Below are positions 24,004 through 36,359 of a stretch of 64,000 nt of DNA, piece by piece. The DNA is from Parapristionchus giblindavisi. Its lineage: Eukaryota; Nematoda; Chromadorea; Rhabditida; Diplogasteridae. The position numbers and the translations under genes are program-made. Positions within the stretch are counted from its first letter, which is position 1. The number at the start of each line of letters is the position of its first letter. The stretch is from contig CALSFV010000029.1 in assembly GCA_943737045.1 (NCBI GenBank), positions 124,001 through 188,000 of the forward strand, given 5' to 3'. The notes below the pieces were generated by a model. It worked only from the letters and a program-made list of their open reading frames with translations. It was not told where the DNA came from and ran no database searches.

Positions 24004-27000
24004 TTACCCTTTGATTTGCTGTTGCTCTTTAGTAAGCTTGTGTAAGGATACGGTAGGAATAATTGAAAGTATGGTACCAGTACTTTTATTTCGGCGGGAA
24101 CATCTAGGAAAAAAGTTCCTTTGATTGTTTAACACCTTATTCTTAACACCTGGTGAATCGTGGTTTCTTATTTTGATTGGTATCTTGATGAACAAGCGAA
24201 TTATGTGTGAATTTACTCTTTGATTTGTTTTTGCTGTTTAGTAATCTTGTGATATTGGGTGGTACGGTTCTATTGAAAGATGGTGTATAAGTAGTTGAAG
24301 GTACGGTAATTGCAGTTCGGCATACTGTATCAGTTTTGAATTGTGCGATAGGAATGGTTTTATCTCAACGAAACCAGTCTAAACTCGGTTATTTTCATAT
24401 CTGATTAAAAGACAATGTTCTATACCTATTGATCTCTTTGAATGTTAATATAGTTTTTAATCAATTATACTAATCAATACCCCTTTTCCAGCTCATCGAC
24501 ATGTTCGCCATCGACGATATCCGCTGATCTACCGTACCCGATCGTTCATATCGATCGAGCACTATCGATCAGAAGACGGCGATCAAGAGGAGAAAGGTAA
24601 TACGATTTAATCAATAATGTATAAAGATGTGTTATCATTTTATTGTTGTTTGTGTACAAGAATTGAGTCACTGAATGATGTATAGGACATCATAGAATAG
24701 ACAAGTTAACCTTATCTATTCAATTTATTGATTGATTGCTTTATACGCTCACTTAATTACTGTGAATTGAGCAGCGAACATGCTAGGATACGGTAGGAAT
24801 AATTGAAAGTATGGTGCCAGTACTTTTATTTCGGGGTGGGGGGGATCATCTAGGAAATAGTTCTTTAATTGTTTAACACCTGGTGAATCGTTGTTTCTTA
24901 TTTTGATTGGTACCTAGATGAACACGCGAATTATGAGTGGATTTACCCTTTGATTTGCTGTTGCTCTTTAGTAAGCTTGTGTAAGGATACGGTAGGAATA
25001 ATTGAAAGTATGGTACCAGTACTTTTATTTCGGAGGGGGGATCATCTAGGAAATAGTTCCTTTAATTGTATAACACCTGGTGAATCGTTGTTTCTTATTT
25101 TGATTGGTATCTTGATGAACAAGCGAATTATGAGTGGATTTACCCTTTGATTTGCTGTTGCTCTTTAGTAAGCTTGTGTAAGGATACGGTAGGAATAATT
25201 GGAAGTATGGTACCTGTACTTTTATTTCGGAGGGGGTATCATCTAGGAAATAGTTCCTTTAATTGTGTAACACCTGGTGAATCGTTGTTTCTTATTTTGA
25301 TTGGTATCTTGATGAACAAGCGAATTATGAGTGGATTTACCCTTTGATTTGATGTTGCTCTTTAGTAAGCTTGTGTAAGGATACGGTAGGAATATTTGGA
25401 AGTATGGTACCAGTACTTTTATTTCGGAGGGGGGATCATCTAGGAAATAGTTCCTTTAATTGTATAACACCTGGTGAATCGTTGTTTCTTATTTTGATTG
25501 GTATCTTGATGAACAAGCGAATTATGAGTGGATTTACCCTTTGATTTGCTGTTGCTCTTTAGTAAGCTTGTGTAAGGATACGGTAGGAATATTTGGAAGT
25601 ATGGTACCAGTACTTTTATTTCGGAGGGGGGGGGTCATCTAGGAAATAGTTCCTTTAATTGTGTAACACCTGGTGAATCGTTGTTTCTTATTTTGATTGG
25701 TATCTTGATGAACAAGCGAATTATGAGTGGATTTACCCTTTGATTTGCTGTTGCTCTTTAGTAAGCTTGTGTAAGGATACGGTAGGAATAATTGAAAGTA
25801 TGGTACCAGTACTTTTATTTCGGCGGGAACATCTAGGAAAAAAGTTCCTTTGATTGTTTAACACCTTATTCTTAACACCTGGTGAATCGTGGTTTCTTAT
25901 TTTGATTGGTATCTTGATGAACAAGCGAATTATGTGTGAATTTACTCTTTGATTTGTTTTTGCTGTTTAGTAATCTTGTGATATTGGGTGGTACGGTTCT
26001 ATTGAAAGATGGTGTATAAGTAGTTGAAGGTACGGTAATTGCAGTTCGGCATACTGTATCAGTTTTGAATTGTGCGATAGGAATGGTTTTATCTCAACGA
26101 AACCAGTCTAAACTCGGTTATTTTCATATCTGATTAAAAGACAATGTTCTATACCTATTGATCTCTTTGAATGTTAATATAGTTTTTAATCAATTATACT
26201 AATCAATACCCCTTTTCCAGCTCATCGACATGTTCGCCATCGACGATATCCGCTGATCTACCGTACCCGATCGTTCATATCGATCGAGCACTATCGATCA
26301 GAAGACGGCGATCAAGAGGAGAAAGGTAATACGATTTAATCAATAATGTATAAAGATGTGTTATCATTTTATTGTTGTTTGTGTACAAGAATTGAGTCAC
26401 TGAATGATGTATAGGACATCATAGAATAGACAAGTTAACCTTATCTATTCAATTTATTGATTGATTGCTTTATACGCTCACTTAATTACTGTGAATTGAG
26501 CAGCGAACATGCTAGGATACGGTAGGAATAATTGAAAGTATGGTACCAGTACTTTTATTTCGGGGTGGGGGGATCATCTAAGAAATAGTTCTTTAATTGT
26601 TTAACACCTGGTGAATCGTTGTTTCTTATTTTGATTGGTACCTAGATGAACACGCGAATTATGAGTGGATTTACCCTTTGATTTGCTGTTGCTCTTTAGT
26701 AAGCTTGTGTAAGGATACGGTAGGAATAATTGAAAGTATGGTACCAGTACTTTTATTTCGGAGGGGGGATCATCTAGGAAATAGTTCCTTTAATTGTATA
26801 ACACCTGGTGAATCGTTGTTTCTTATTTTGATTGGTATCTTGATGAACAAGCGAATTATGAGTGGATTTACCCTTTGATTTGCTGTTGCTCTTTAGTAAG
26901 CTTGTGTAAGGATACGGTAGGAATAATTGAAAGTATGGTACCAGTACTTTTATTTCGGAGGGGGGATCATCTAGGAAATAGTTCCTTTAATTGTATAACA

Positions 27001-30000
27001 CCTGGTGAATCGTTGTTTCTTATTTTGATTGGTATCTTGATGAACAAGCGAATTATGAGTGGATTTACCCTTTGATTTGCTGTTGCTCTTTAGTAAGCTT
27101 GTGTAAGGATACGGTAGGAATATTTGGAAGTATGGTACCAGTACTTTTATTTCGGAGGGGGGATCATCTAGGAAATAGTTCCTTTAATTGTGTAACACCT
27201 GGTGAATCGTTGTTTCTTATTTTGATTGGTATCTTGATGAACAAGCGAATTATGAGTGGATTTACCCTTTGATTTGCTGTTGCTCTTTAGTAAGCTTGTG
27301 TAAGGATACGGTAGGAATAATTGAAAGTATGGTACCAGTACTTTTATTTCGGCGGGAACATCTAGGAAAAAAGTTCCTTTGATTGTTTAACATCTTATTC
27401 TTAACACCTGGTGAATCGTGGTTTCTTATTTTGATTGGTATCTTGATGAACAAGCGAATTATGTGTGAATTTACTCTTTGATTTGTTTTTGCTGTTTAGT
27501 AATCTTGTGATATTGGGTGGTACGGTTCTATTGAAAGATGGTGTATAAGTAGTTGAAGGTACGGTAATTGCAGTTCGGCATACTGTATCAGTTTTGAATT
27601 GTGCGATAGGAATGGTTTTATCTCAACGAAACCAGTCTAAACTCGGTTATTTTCATATCTGATTAAAAGACAATGTTCTATACCTATTGATCTCTTTGAA
27701 TGTTAATATAGTTTTTAATCAATTATACTAATCAATACCCCTTTTCCAGCTCATCGACATGTTCGCCATCGACGATATCCGCTGATCTACCGTACCCGAT
27801 CGTTCATATCGATCGAGCACTATCGATCAGAAGACGGCGATCAAGAGGAGAAAGGTAATACGATTTAATCAATAATGTATAAAGATGTGTTATCATTTTA
27901 TTGTTGTTTGTGTACAAGAATTGAGTCACTGAATGATGTATAGGACATCATAGAATAGACAAGTTAACCTTATCTATTCAATTTATTGATTGATTGCTTT
28001 ATACGCTCACTTAATTACTGTGAATTGAGCAGCGAACATGCTAGGATACGGTAGGAATAATTGAAAGTATGGTGCCAGTACTTTTATTTCGGGGTGGGGG
28101 GGGATCATCTAGGAAATAGTTCTTTAATTGTTTAACACCTGGTGAATCGTTGTTTCTTATTTTGATTGGTACCTAGATGAACACGCGAATTATGAGTGGA
28201 TTTACCCTTTGATTTGCTGTTGCTCTTTAGTAAGCTTGTGTAAGGATACGGTAGGAATAATTGAAAGTATGGTACCAGTACTTTTATTTCGGAGGGGGGA
28301 TCATCTAGGAAATAGTTCCTTTAATTGTATAACACCTGGTGAATCGTTGTTTCTTATTTTGATTGGTATCTTGATGAACAAGCGAATTATGAGTGGATTT
28401 ACCCTTTGATTTGCTGTTGCTCTTTAGTAAGCTTGTGTAAGGATACGGTAGGAATAATTGGAAGTATGGTACCTGTACTTTTATTTCGGAGGGGGTATCA
28501 TCTAGGAAATAGTTCCTTTAATTGTGTAACACCTGGTGAATCGTTGTTTCTTATTTTGATTGGTATCTTGATGAACAAGCGAATTATGAGTGGATTTACC
28601 CTTTGATTTGCTGTTGCTCTTTAGTAAGCTTGTGTAAGGATACGGTAGGAATATTTGGAAGTATGGTACCAGTACTTTTATTTCGGAGGGGGGATCATCT
28701 AGGAAATAGTTCCTTTAATTGTATAACACCTGGTGAATCGTTGTTTCTTATTTTGATTGGTATCTTGATGAACAAGCGAATTATGAGTGGATTTACCCTT
28801 TGATTTGCTGTTGCTCTTTAGTAAGCTTGTGTAAGGATACGGTAGGAATATTTGGAAGTATGGTACCAGTACTTTTATTTCGGAGGGGGGGTCATCTAGG
28901 AAATAGTTCCTTTAATTGTGTAACACCTGGTGAATCGTTGTTTCTTATTTTGATTGGTATCTTGATGAACAAGCGAATTATGAGTGGATTTACCCTTTGA
29001 TTTGCTGTTGCTCTTTAGTAAGCTTGTGTAAGGATACGGTAGGAATAATTGAAAGTATGGTACCAGTACTTTTATTTCGGCGGGAACATCTAGGAAAAAA
29101 GTTCCTTTGATTGTTTAACACCTTATTCTTAACACCTGGTGAATCGTGGTTTCTTATTTTGATTGGTATCTTGATGAACAAGCGAATTATGTGTGAATTT
29201 ACTCTTTGATTTGTTTTTGCTGTTTAGTAATCTTGTGATATTGGGTGGTACGGTTCTATTGAAAGATGGTGTATAAGTAGTTGAAGGTACGGTAATTGCA
29301 GTTCGGCATACTGTAGGAGTTTTGAATTGTGCGATAGGAATGGTTTTATCTCAACGAAACCAGTCTAAACTCGGTTATTTTCATATCTGATTAAAAGACA
29401 ATGTTCTATACCTATTGATCTCTTTGAATGTTAATATAGTTTTTAATCAATTATACTAATCAATACCCCTTTTCCAGCTCATCGACATGTTCGCCATCGA
29501 CGATATCCGCTGATCTACCGTACCCGATCGTTCATATCGATCGAGCACTATCGATCAGAAGACGGCGATCAAGAGGAGAAAGGTAATACGATTTAATCAA
29601 TAATGTATAAAGATGTGTTATCATTTTATTGTTGTTTGTGTACAAGAATTGAGTCACTGAATGATGTATAGGACATCATAGAATAGACAAGTTAACCTTA
29701 TCTATTCAATTTATTGATTGATTGCTTTATACGCTCACTTAATTACTGTGAATTGAGCAGCGAACATGCTAGGATACGGTAGGAATAATTGAAAGTATGG
29801 TACCAGTACTTTTATTTCGGGGTGGGGGGGATCATCTAAGAAATAGTTCTTTAATTGTTTAACACCTGGTGAATCGTTGTTTCTTATTTTGATTGGTACC
29901 TAGATGAACACGCGAATTATGAGTGGATTTACCCTTTGATTTGCTGTTGCTCTTTAGTAAGCTTGTGTAAGGATACGGTAGGAATAATTGAAAGTATGGT

Positions 30001-32470
30001 ACCAGTACTTTTATTTCGGAGGGGGGATCATCTAGGAAATAGTTCCTTTAATTGTATAACACCTGGTGAATCGTTGTTTCTTATTTTGATTGGTATCTTG
30101 ATGAACAAGCGAATTATGAGTGGATTTACCCTTTGATTTGCTGTTGCTCTTTAGTAAGCTTGTGTAAGGATACGGTAGGAATAATTGAAAGTATGGTACC
30201 AGTACTTTTATTTCGGAGGGGGGATCATCTAGGAAATAGTTCCTTTAATTGTATAACACCTGGTGAATCGTTGTTTCTTATTTTGATTGGTATCTTGATG
30301 AACAAGCGAATTATGAGTGGATTTACCCTTTGATTTGCTGTTGCTCTTTAGTAAGCTTGTGTAAGGATACGGTAGGAATATTTGGAAGTATGGTACCAGT
30401 ACTTTTATTTCGGAGGGGGGATCATCTAGGAAATAGTTCCTTTAATTGTGTAACACCTGGTGAATCGTTGTTTCTTATTTTGATTGGTATCTTGATGAAC
30501 AAGCGAATTATGAGTGGATTTACCCTTTGATTTGCTGTTGCTCTTTAGTAAGCTTGTGTAAGGATACGGTAGGAATAATTGAAAGTATGGTACCAGTACT
30601 TTTATTTCGGCGGGAACATCTAGGAAAAAAGTTCCTTTGATTGTTTAACATCTTATTCTTAACACCTGGTGAATCGTGGTTTCTTATTTTGATTGGTATC
30701 TTGATGAACAAGCGAATTATGTGTGAATTTACTCTTTGATTTGTTTTTGCTGTTTAGTAATCTTGTGATATTGGGTGGTACGGTTCTATTGAAAGATGGT
30801 GTATAAGTAGTTGAAGGTACGGTAATTGCAGTTCGGCATACTGTATCAGTTTTGAATTGTGCGATAGGAATGGTTTTATCTCAACGAAACCAGTCTAAAC
30901 TCGGTTATTTTCATATCTGATTAAAAGACAATGTTCTATACCTATTGATCTCTTTGAATGTTAATATAGTTTTTAATCAATTATACTAATCAATACCCCT
31001 TTTCCAGCTCATCGACATGTTCGCCATCGACGATATCCGCTGATCTACCGTACCCGATCGTTCATATCGATCGAGCACTATCGATCAGAAGACGGCGATC
31101 AAGAGGAGAAAGGTAATACGATTTAATCAATAATGTATAAAGATGTGTTATCATTTTATTGTTGTTTGTGTACAAGAATTGAGTCACTGAATGATGTATA
31201 GGACATCATAGAATAGACAAGTTAACCTTATCTATTCAATTTATTGATTGATTGCTTTATACGCTCACTTAATTACTGTGAATTGAGCAGCGAACATGCT
31301 AGGATACGGTAGGAATAATTGAAAGTATGGTACCAGTACTTTTATTTCGGGGTGGGGGGATTATCTAGGAAATAGTTCTTTAATTGTTTAACACCTGGTG
31401 AATCGTTGTTTCTTATTTTGATTGGTACCTAGATGAACACGCGAATTATGAGTGGATTTACCCTTTGATTTGCTGTTGCTCTTTAGTAAGCTTGTGTAAG
31501 GATACGGTAGGAATAATTGAAAGTATGGTACCAGTACTTTTATTTCGGAGGGGGGATCATCTAGGAAATAGTTCCTTTAATTGTATAACACCTGGTGAAT
31601 CGTTGTTTCTTATTTTGATTGGTATCTTGATGAACAAGCGAATTATGAGTGGATTTACCCTTTGATTTGCTGTTGCTCTTTAGTAAGCTTGTGTAAGGAT
31701 ACGGTAGGAATAATTGGAAGTATGGTACCTGTACTTTTATTTCGGAGGGGGTATCATCTAGGAAATAGTTCCTTTAATTGTGTAACACCTGGTGAATCGT
31801 TGTTTCTTATTTTGATTGGTATCTTGATGAACAAGCGAATTATGAGTGGATTTACCCTTTGATTTGCTGTTGCTCTTTAGTAAGCTTGTGTAAGGATACG
31901 GTAGGAATATTTGGAAGTATGGTACCAGTACTTTTATTTCGGAGGGGGGATCATCTAGGAAATAGTTCCTTTAATTGTATAACACCTGGTGAATCGTTGT
32001 TTCTTATTTTGATTGGTATCTTGATGAACAAGCGAATTATGAGTGGATTTACCCTTTGATTTGCTGTTGCTCTTTAGTAAGCTTGTGTAAGGATACGGTA
32101 GGAATATTTGGAAGTATGGTACCAGTACTTTTATTTCGGAGGGGGGATCATCTAGGAAATAGTTCCTTTAATTGTGTAACACCTGGTGAATCGTTGTTTC
32201 TTATTTTGATTGGTATCTTGATGAACAAGCGAATTATGAGTGGATTTACCCTTTGATTTGCTGTTGCTCTTTAGTAAGCTTGTGTAAGGATACGGTAGGA
32301 ATAATTGAAAGTATGGTACCAGTACTTTTATTTCGGCGGGAACATCTAGGAAAAAAGTTCCTTTGATTGTTTAACACCTTATTCTTAACACCTGGTGAAT
32401 CGTGGTTTCTTATTTTGATTGGTATCTTGATGAACAAGCGAATTATGTGTGAATTTACTCTTTGATTTGT
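24004..32470 (+). repeat. Super-repeat of about 3257 bp (alternating 1.73- and 1.53-kb HORs)
   Basis: Cassette spacings run 1729, 1529, 1728, 1530, 1726 bp. Rare variants recur in every second HOR: GGTGCCAGTAC near 24815 and 28072, and AACATCTTATTC (for AACACCTTATTC) near 27390 and 30650. The pair of HORs is therefore the unit of latest amplification, a third level of organisation. Confidence 0.88.
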
Positions 32471-34539
32471 TTTTGCTGTTTAGTAATCTTGTGATATTGG
32501 GTGGTACGGTTCTATTGAAAGATGGTGTATAAGTAGTTGAAGGTACGGTAATTGCAGTTCGGCATACTGTATCAGTTTTGAGTTGTGCGATAGGAATGGT
32601 TTTATCTCAACGAAACCAGTCTAAACTCGGTTATTTTCATATCTGATTAAAAGACAATGTTCTATACCTATTGATCTCTTTGAATGTTAATATAGTTTTT
32701 AATCAATTATACTAATCAATACCCCTTTTCCAGCTCATCGACATGTTCGCCATCGACGATATCCGCTGATCTACCGTACCCGATCGTTCATATCGATCGA
32801 GCACTATCGATCAGAAGACGGCGATCAAGAGGAGAAAGGTAATACGATTTAATCAATAATGTATAAAGATGTGTTATCATTTTATTGTTGTTTGTGTACA
32901 AGAATTGAGTCACTGAATGATGTATAGGACATCATAGAATAGACAAGTTAACCTTATCTATTCAATTTATTGATTGATTGCTTTATACGCTCACTTAATT
33001 ACTGTGAATTGAGCAGCGAACATGCTAGGATACGGTAGGAATAATTGAAAGTATGGTACCAGTACTTTTATTTCGGGGTGGGGGGGGATCATCTAGGAAA
33101 TAGTTCTTTAATTGTTTAACAGCTGGTGAATCGTTGTTTCTTATTTTGATTGGTACCTAGATGAACACGCGAATTATGAGTGGATTTACCCTTTGATTTG
33201 CTGTTGCTCTTTAGTAAGCTTGTGTAAGGATACGGTAGGAATATTTGGAAGTATGGTACCAGTACTTTTATTTCGGAGGGGGGATCATCTAGGAAATAGT
33301 TCCTTTAATTGTATAACACCTGGTGAATCGTTGTTTCTTATTTTTATTGGTATCTTGATGAACAAGCGAATTATGAGTGGATTTACCCTTTGATTTGCTG
33401 TTGCTCTTTAGTAAGCTTGTGTAAGGATACGGTAGGAATAATTGAAAGTATGGTACCAGTACTTTTATTTCGGCGGGAACATCTAGGAAAAAAGTTCCTT
33501 TAATTGTTTAACACCTTATTCTTAACACCTGGTGAATCGTGGTTTCTTATTTTGATTGGTATCTTGATGAACAAGCCAATTATGTGTGAATTTACTCTTT
33601 GATTTGTTTTTGCTGTTTAGTAATCTTGTGATATTGGGTGGTACGGTTCTATTGAAAGATGGTGTATAAGTAGTTGAAGGTACGGTAATTGCAGTTCGGC
33701 ATACTGTAGGAGTTTTGAATTGTGCGATAGGAATGGTTTTATCTCAACGAAACCAGTCTAAACTCGGTTATTTTCATATCTGATTAAAAGACAATGTTCT
33801 ATACCTATTGATCTCTTTGAATGTTAATATAGTTTTTAATCAATTATACTAATCAATACCCCTTTTCCAGCTCATCGACATGTTCGCCATCGACGATATC
33901 CGCTGATCTACCGTACCCGATCGTTCATATCGATCGAGCACTATCGATCAGAAGACGGCGATCAAGAGGAGAAAGGTAATACGATTTAATCAATAATGTA
34001 TAAAGATGTGTTATCATTTTATTGTTGTTTGTGTACAAGAATTGAGTCACTGAATGATGTATAGGACATCATAGAATAGACAAGTTAACCTTATCTATTC
34101 AATTTATTGATTGATTGCTTTATACGCTCACTTAATTACTGTGAATTGAGCAGCGAACATGCTAGGATACGGTAGGAATAATTGAAAGTATGGTACCAGT
34201 ACTTTTATTTCGGGGTGGGGGGGGGATCATCTAGGAAATAGTTCTTTAATTGTTTAACACCTGGTGAATCGTTGTTTCTTATTTTGATTGGTACCTAGAT
34301 GAACACGCGAATTATGAGTGAATTTACTCTTTGATTTGTTTTTGCTGTTTAGTAATCTTGTGATATTGGGTGGTACGGTTCTATTGAAAGATGGTGTATA
34401 AGTAGTTGAAGGTACGGTAATTGCAGTTCGGCATACTGTAGGAGTTTTGAATTGTGCGATAGGAATGGTTTTATCTCAACGAAACCAGTCTAAACTCGGT
34501 TATTTTCATATCTGATTAAAAGACAATGTTCTATACCTA

Positions 34540-34958
34540 TTAGGGTTGCCGGTTCGAATTCGAATTCGAAGAATTCGCACCCCTTTCCTATCTCTCACCC
34601 TCTCTCCCCTTTCCCTTCAAGGAATCGCACACACCTGCCAGACGGAACGAATAGTTCGGGACAGACCGAATTATTCGTACCCTATCACTCTCTCGATTCC
34701 TATCTCGTCTCTCCCTCCTCTCCCCCCCCCCCCCCCCCAATGAGACGAGGCGGAGGGAAGGAGGGACGAGATAGGAATCGAGAGAGTGAGAGAGTGCGAA
34801 TAATTCGGTCTGTCCCGAACTATTCGTTCCGTCTGGCAGGTGTGTCGAATTCTTCGAAGGGAAGGGGAGAGAGGGCGCGTCTCAAACGAATTGCCGAGAG
34901 AGAAGGGAAGAGACTGACAAAGGGCACGAATTATTCGCCCTCGTTCCTGCAACCCTAA
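34540..34958. mobile_element. Foldback MITE, 419 bp, inserted in a satellite spacer
   Basis: Terminal inverted repeat TTAGGGTTGC/GCAACCCTAA with a 6-bp target duplication TACCTA (34534-34539 and 34959-34964). Uninterrupted spacers give the empty site CTATACCTATTGATC. Inside is a long imperfect hairpin: arms with ACACCTGCCAGACGGAACGA and AGACCGAATTATTCG recur in reverse after a central loop with a run of about 17 C. GAATTCG motifs are dense. No coding capacity; the short open frames are shadows of the hairpin. Superfamily not determined. Confidence 0.9.
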
Positions 34959-36359
34959 TACCTATTGATCTCTTTGAATGTTAATATAGTTTTTAATCAA
35001 TTATACTAATCAATACCCCTTTTCCAGCTCATCGACATGTTCGCCATCGACGATATCCGCTGATCTACCGTACCCGATCGCTCATATCGATCGAGCACTA
35101 TCGATCAGAAGACGGCGATCAAGAGGAGAAAGGTAATACGATTTAATCAATAATGTATAAAGATGTGTTATCATTTTATTGTTGTTTGTGTACAAGAATT
35201 GAGTCACTGAATGATGTATAGGACATCATAGAATAGACAAGTTAACCTTATCTATTCAATTTATTGATTGATTGCTTTATACGCTCACTTAATTACTGTG
35301 AATTGAGCAGCGAACATGCTAGGATACGGTAGGAATATTTGGAAGTATGGTACCAGTACTTTTATTTCGGAGGGGGGATCATCTAGGAAATAGTTCCTTT
35401 AATTGTATAACACCTGGTGAATCGTTGTTTCTTATTTTGATTGGTATCTTGATGAACAAGCGAATTATGAGTGGATTTACCCTTTGATTTGCTGTTGCTC
35501 TTTAGTAAGCTTGTGTAAGGATACGGTAGGAATAATTGAAAGTATGGTACCAGTACTTTTATTTCGGAGGGGGGATCATATAGGAAATAGTTCCTTTAAT
35601 TGTATAACACCTGGTGAATCGTTGTTTCTTATTTTGATTGGTATCTTGATGAACAAGCGAATTATGAGTGGATTTACCCTTTGATTTGCTGTTGCTCTTT
35701 AGTAAGCTTGTGTAAGGATACGGTAGGAGTATTTGGAAGTATGGTACCTGTACTTTTATTTCGGAGGGGGGGATCATCTAGGAAATAGTTCCTTTAATTG
35801 TATAACACCTGGTGAATCGTTGTTTCTTATTTTGATTGGTATCTTGATGAACAAGCGAATTATGAGTGGATTTACCCTTTGATTTGCTGTTGCTCTTTAG
35901 TAAGCTTGTGTAAGGATAAGGTAGGAATAATTGAAAGTATGGTACCAGTACTTTTATTTCGGCGGGATCATCTAGGAAAAAAGTTCCTTTAATTGTTTAA
36001 CACCTTATTCTTAACACCTGGTGAATCGTTGTTTCTTATTTTGATTGGTATCTTGATGAACAAGCGAATTATGAGTGGATTTACCCTTTGATTTGTTTTT
36101 GCTGTTTAGTAATCTTGTGATATTGGGTGGTACGGTTCTATTGAAAGATGGTGTATAAGTAGTTGAAGGTACGGTAATTGCAGTTCGGCATACTGTAGGA
36201 GTTTTGAATTGTGCGATAGGAATGGTTTTATCTCAACGAAACCAGTCTAAACTCGGTTATTTTCATATCTGATTAAAAGACAATGTTCTATACCTATTGA
36301 TCTCTTTAAATGTTAATATAGTTTTTAATCAATTATACTAATCAATACCCCTTTTCCAG

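Noticed and set aside
34540..34549. Telomeric TTAGGG repeat
   Set aside because: A single TTAGGG in a MITE end, not a tandem array.
34546..34958. Open frames of 65-93 codons on both strands
   Set aside because: They are mirror images produced by the MITE's hairpin.
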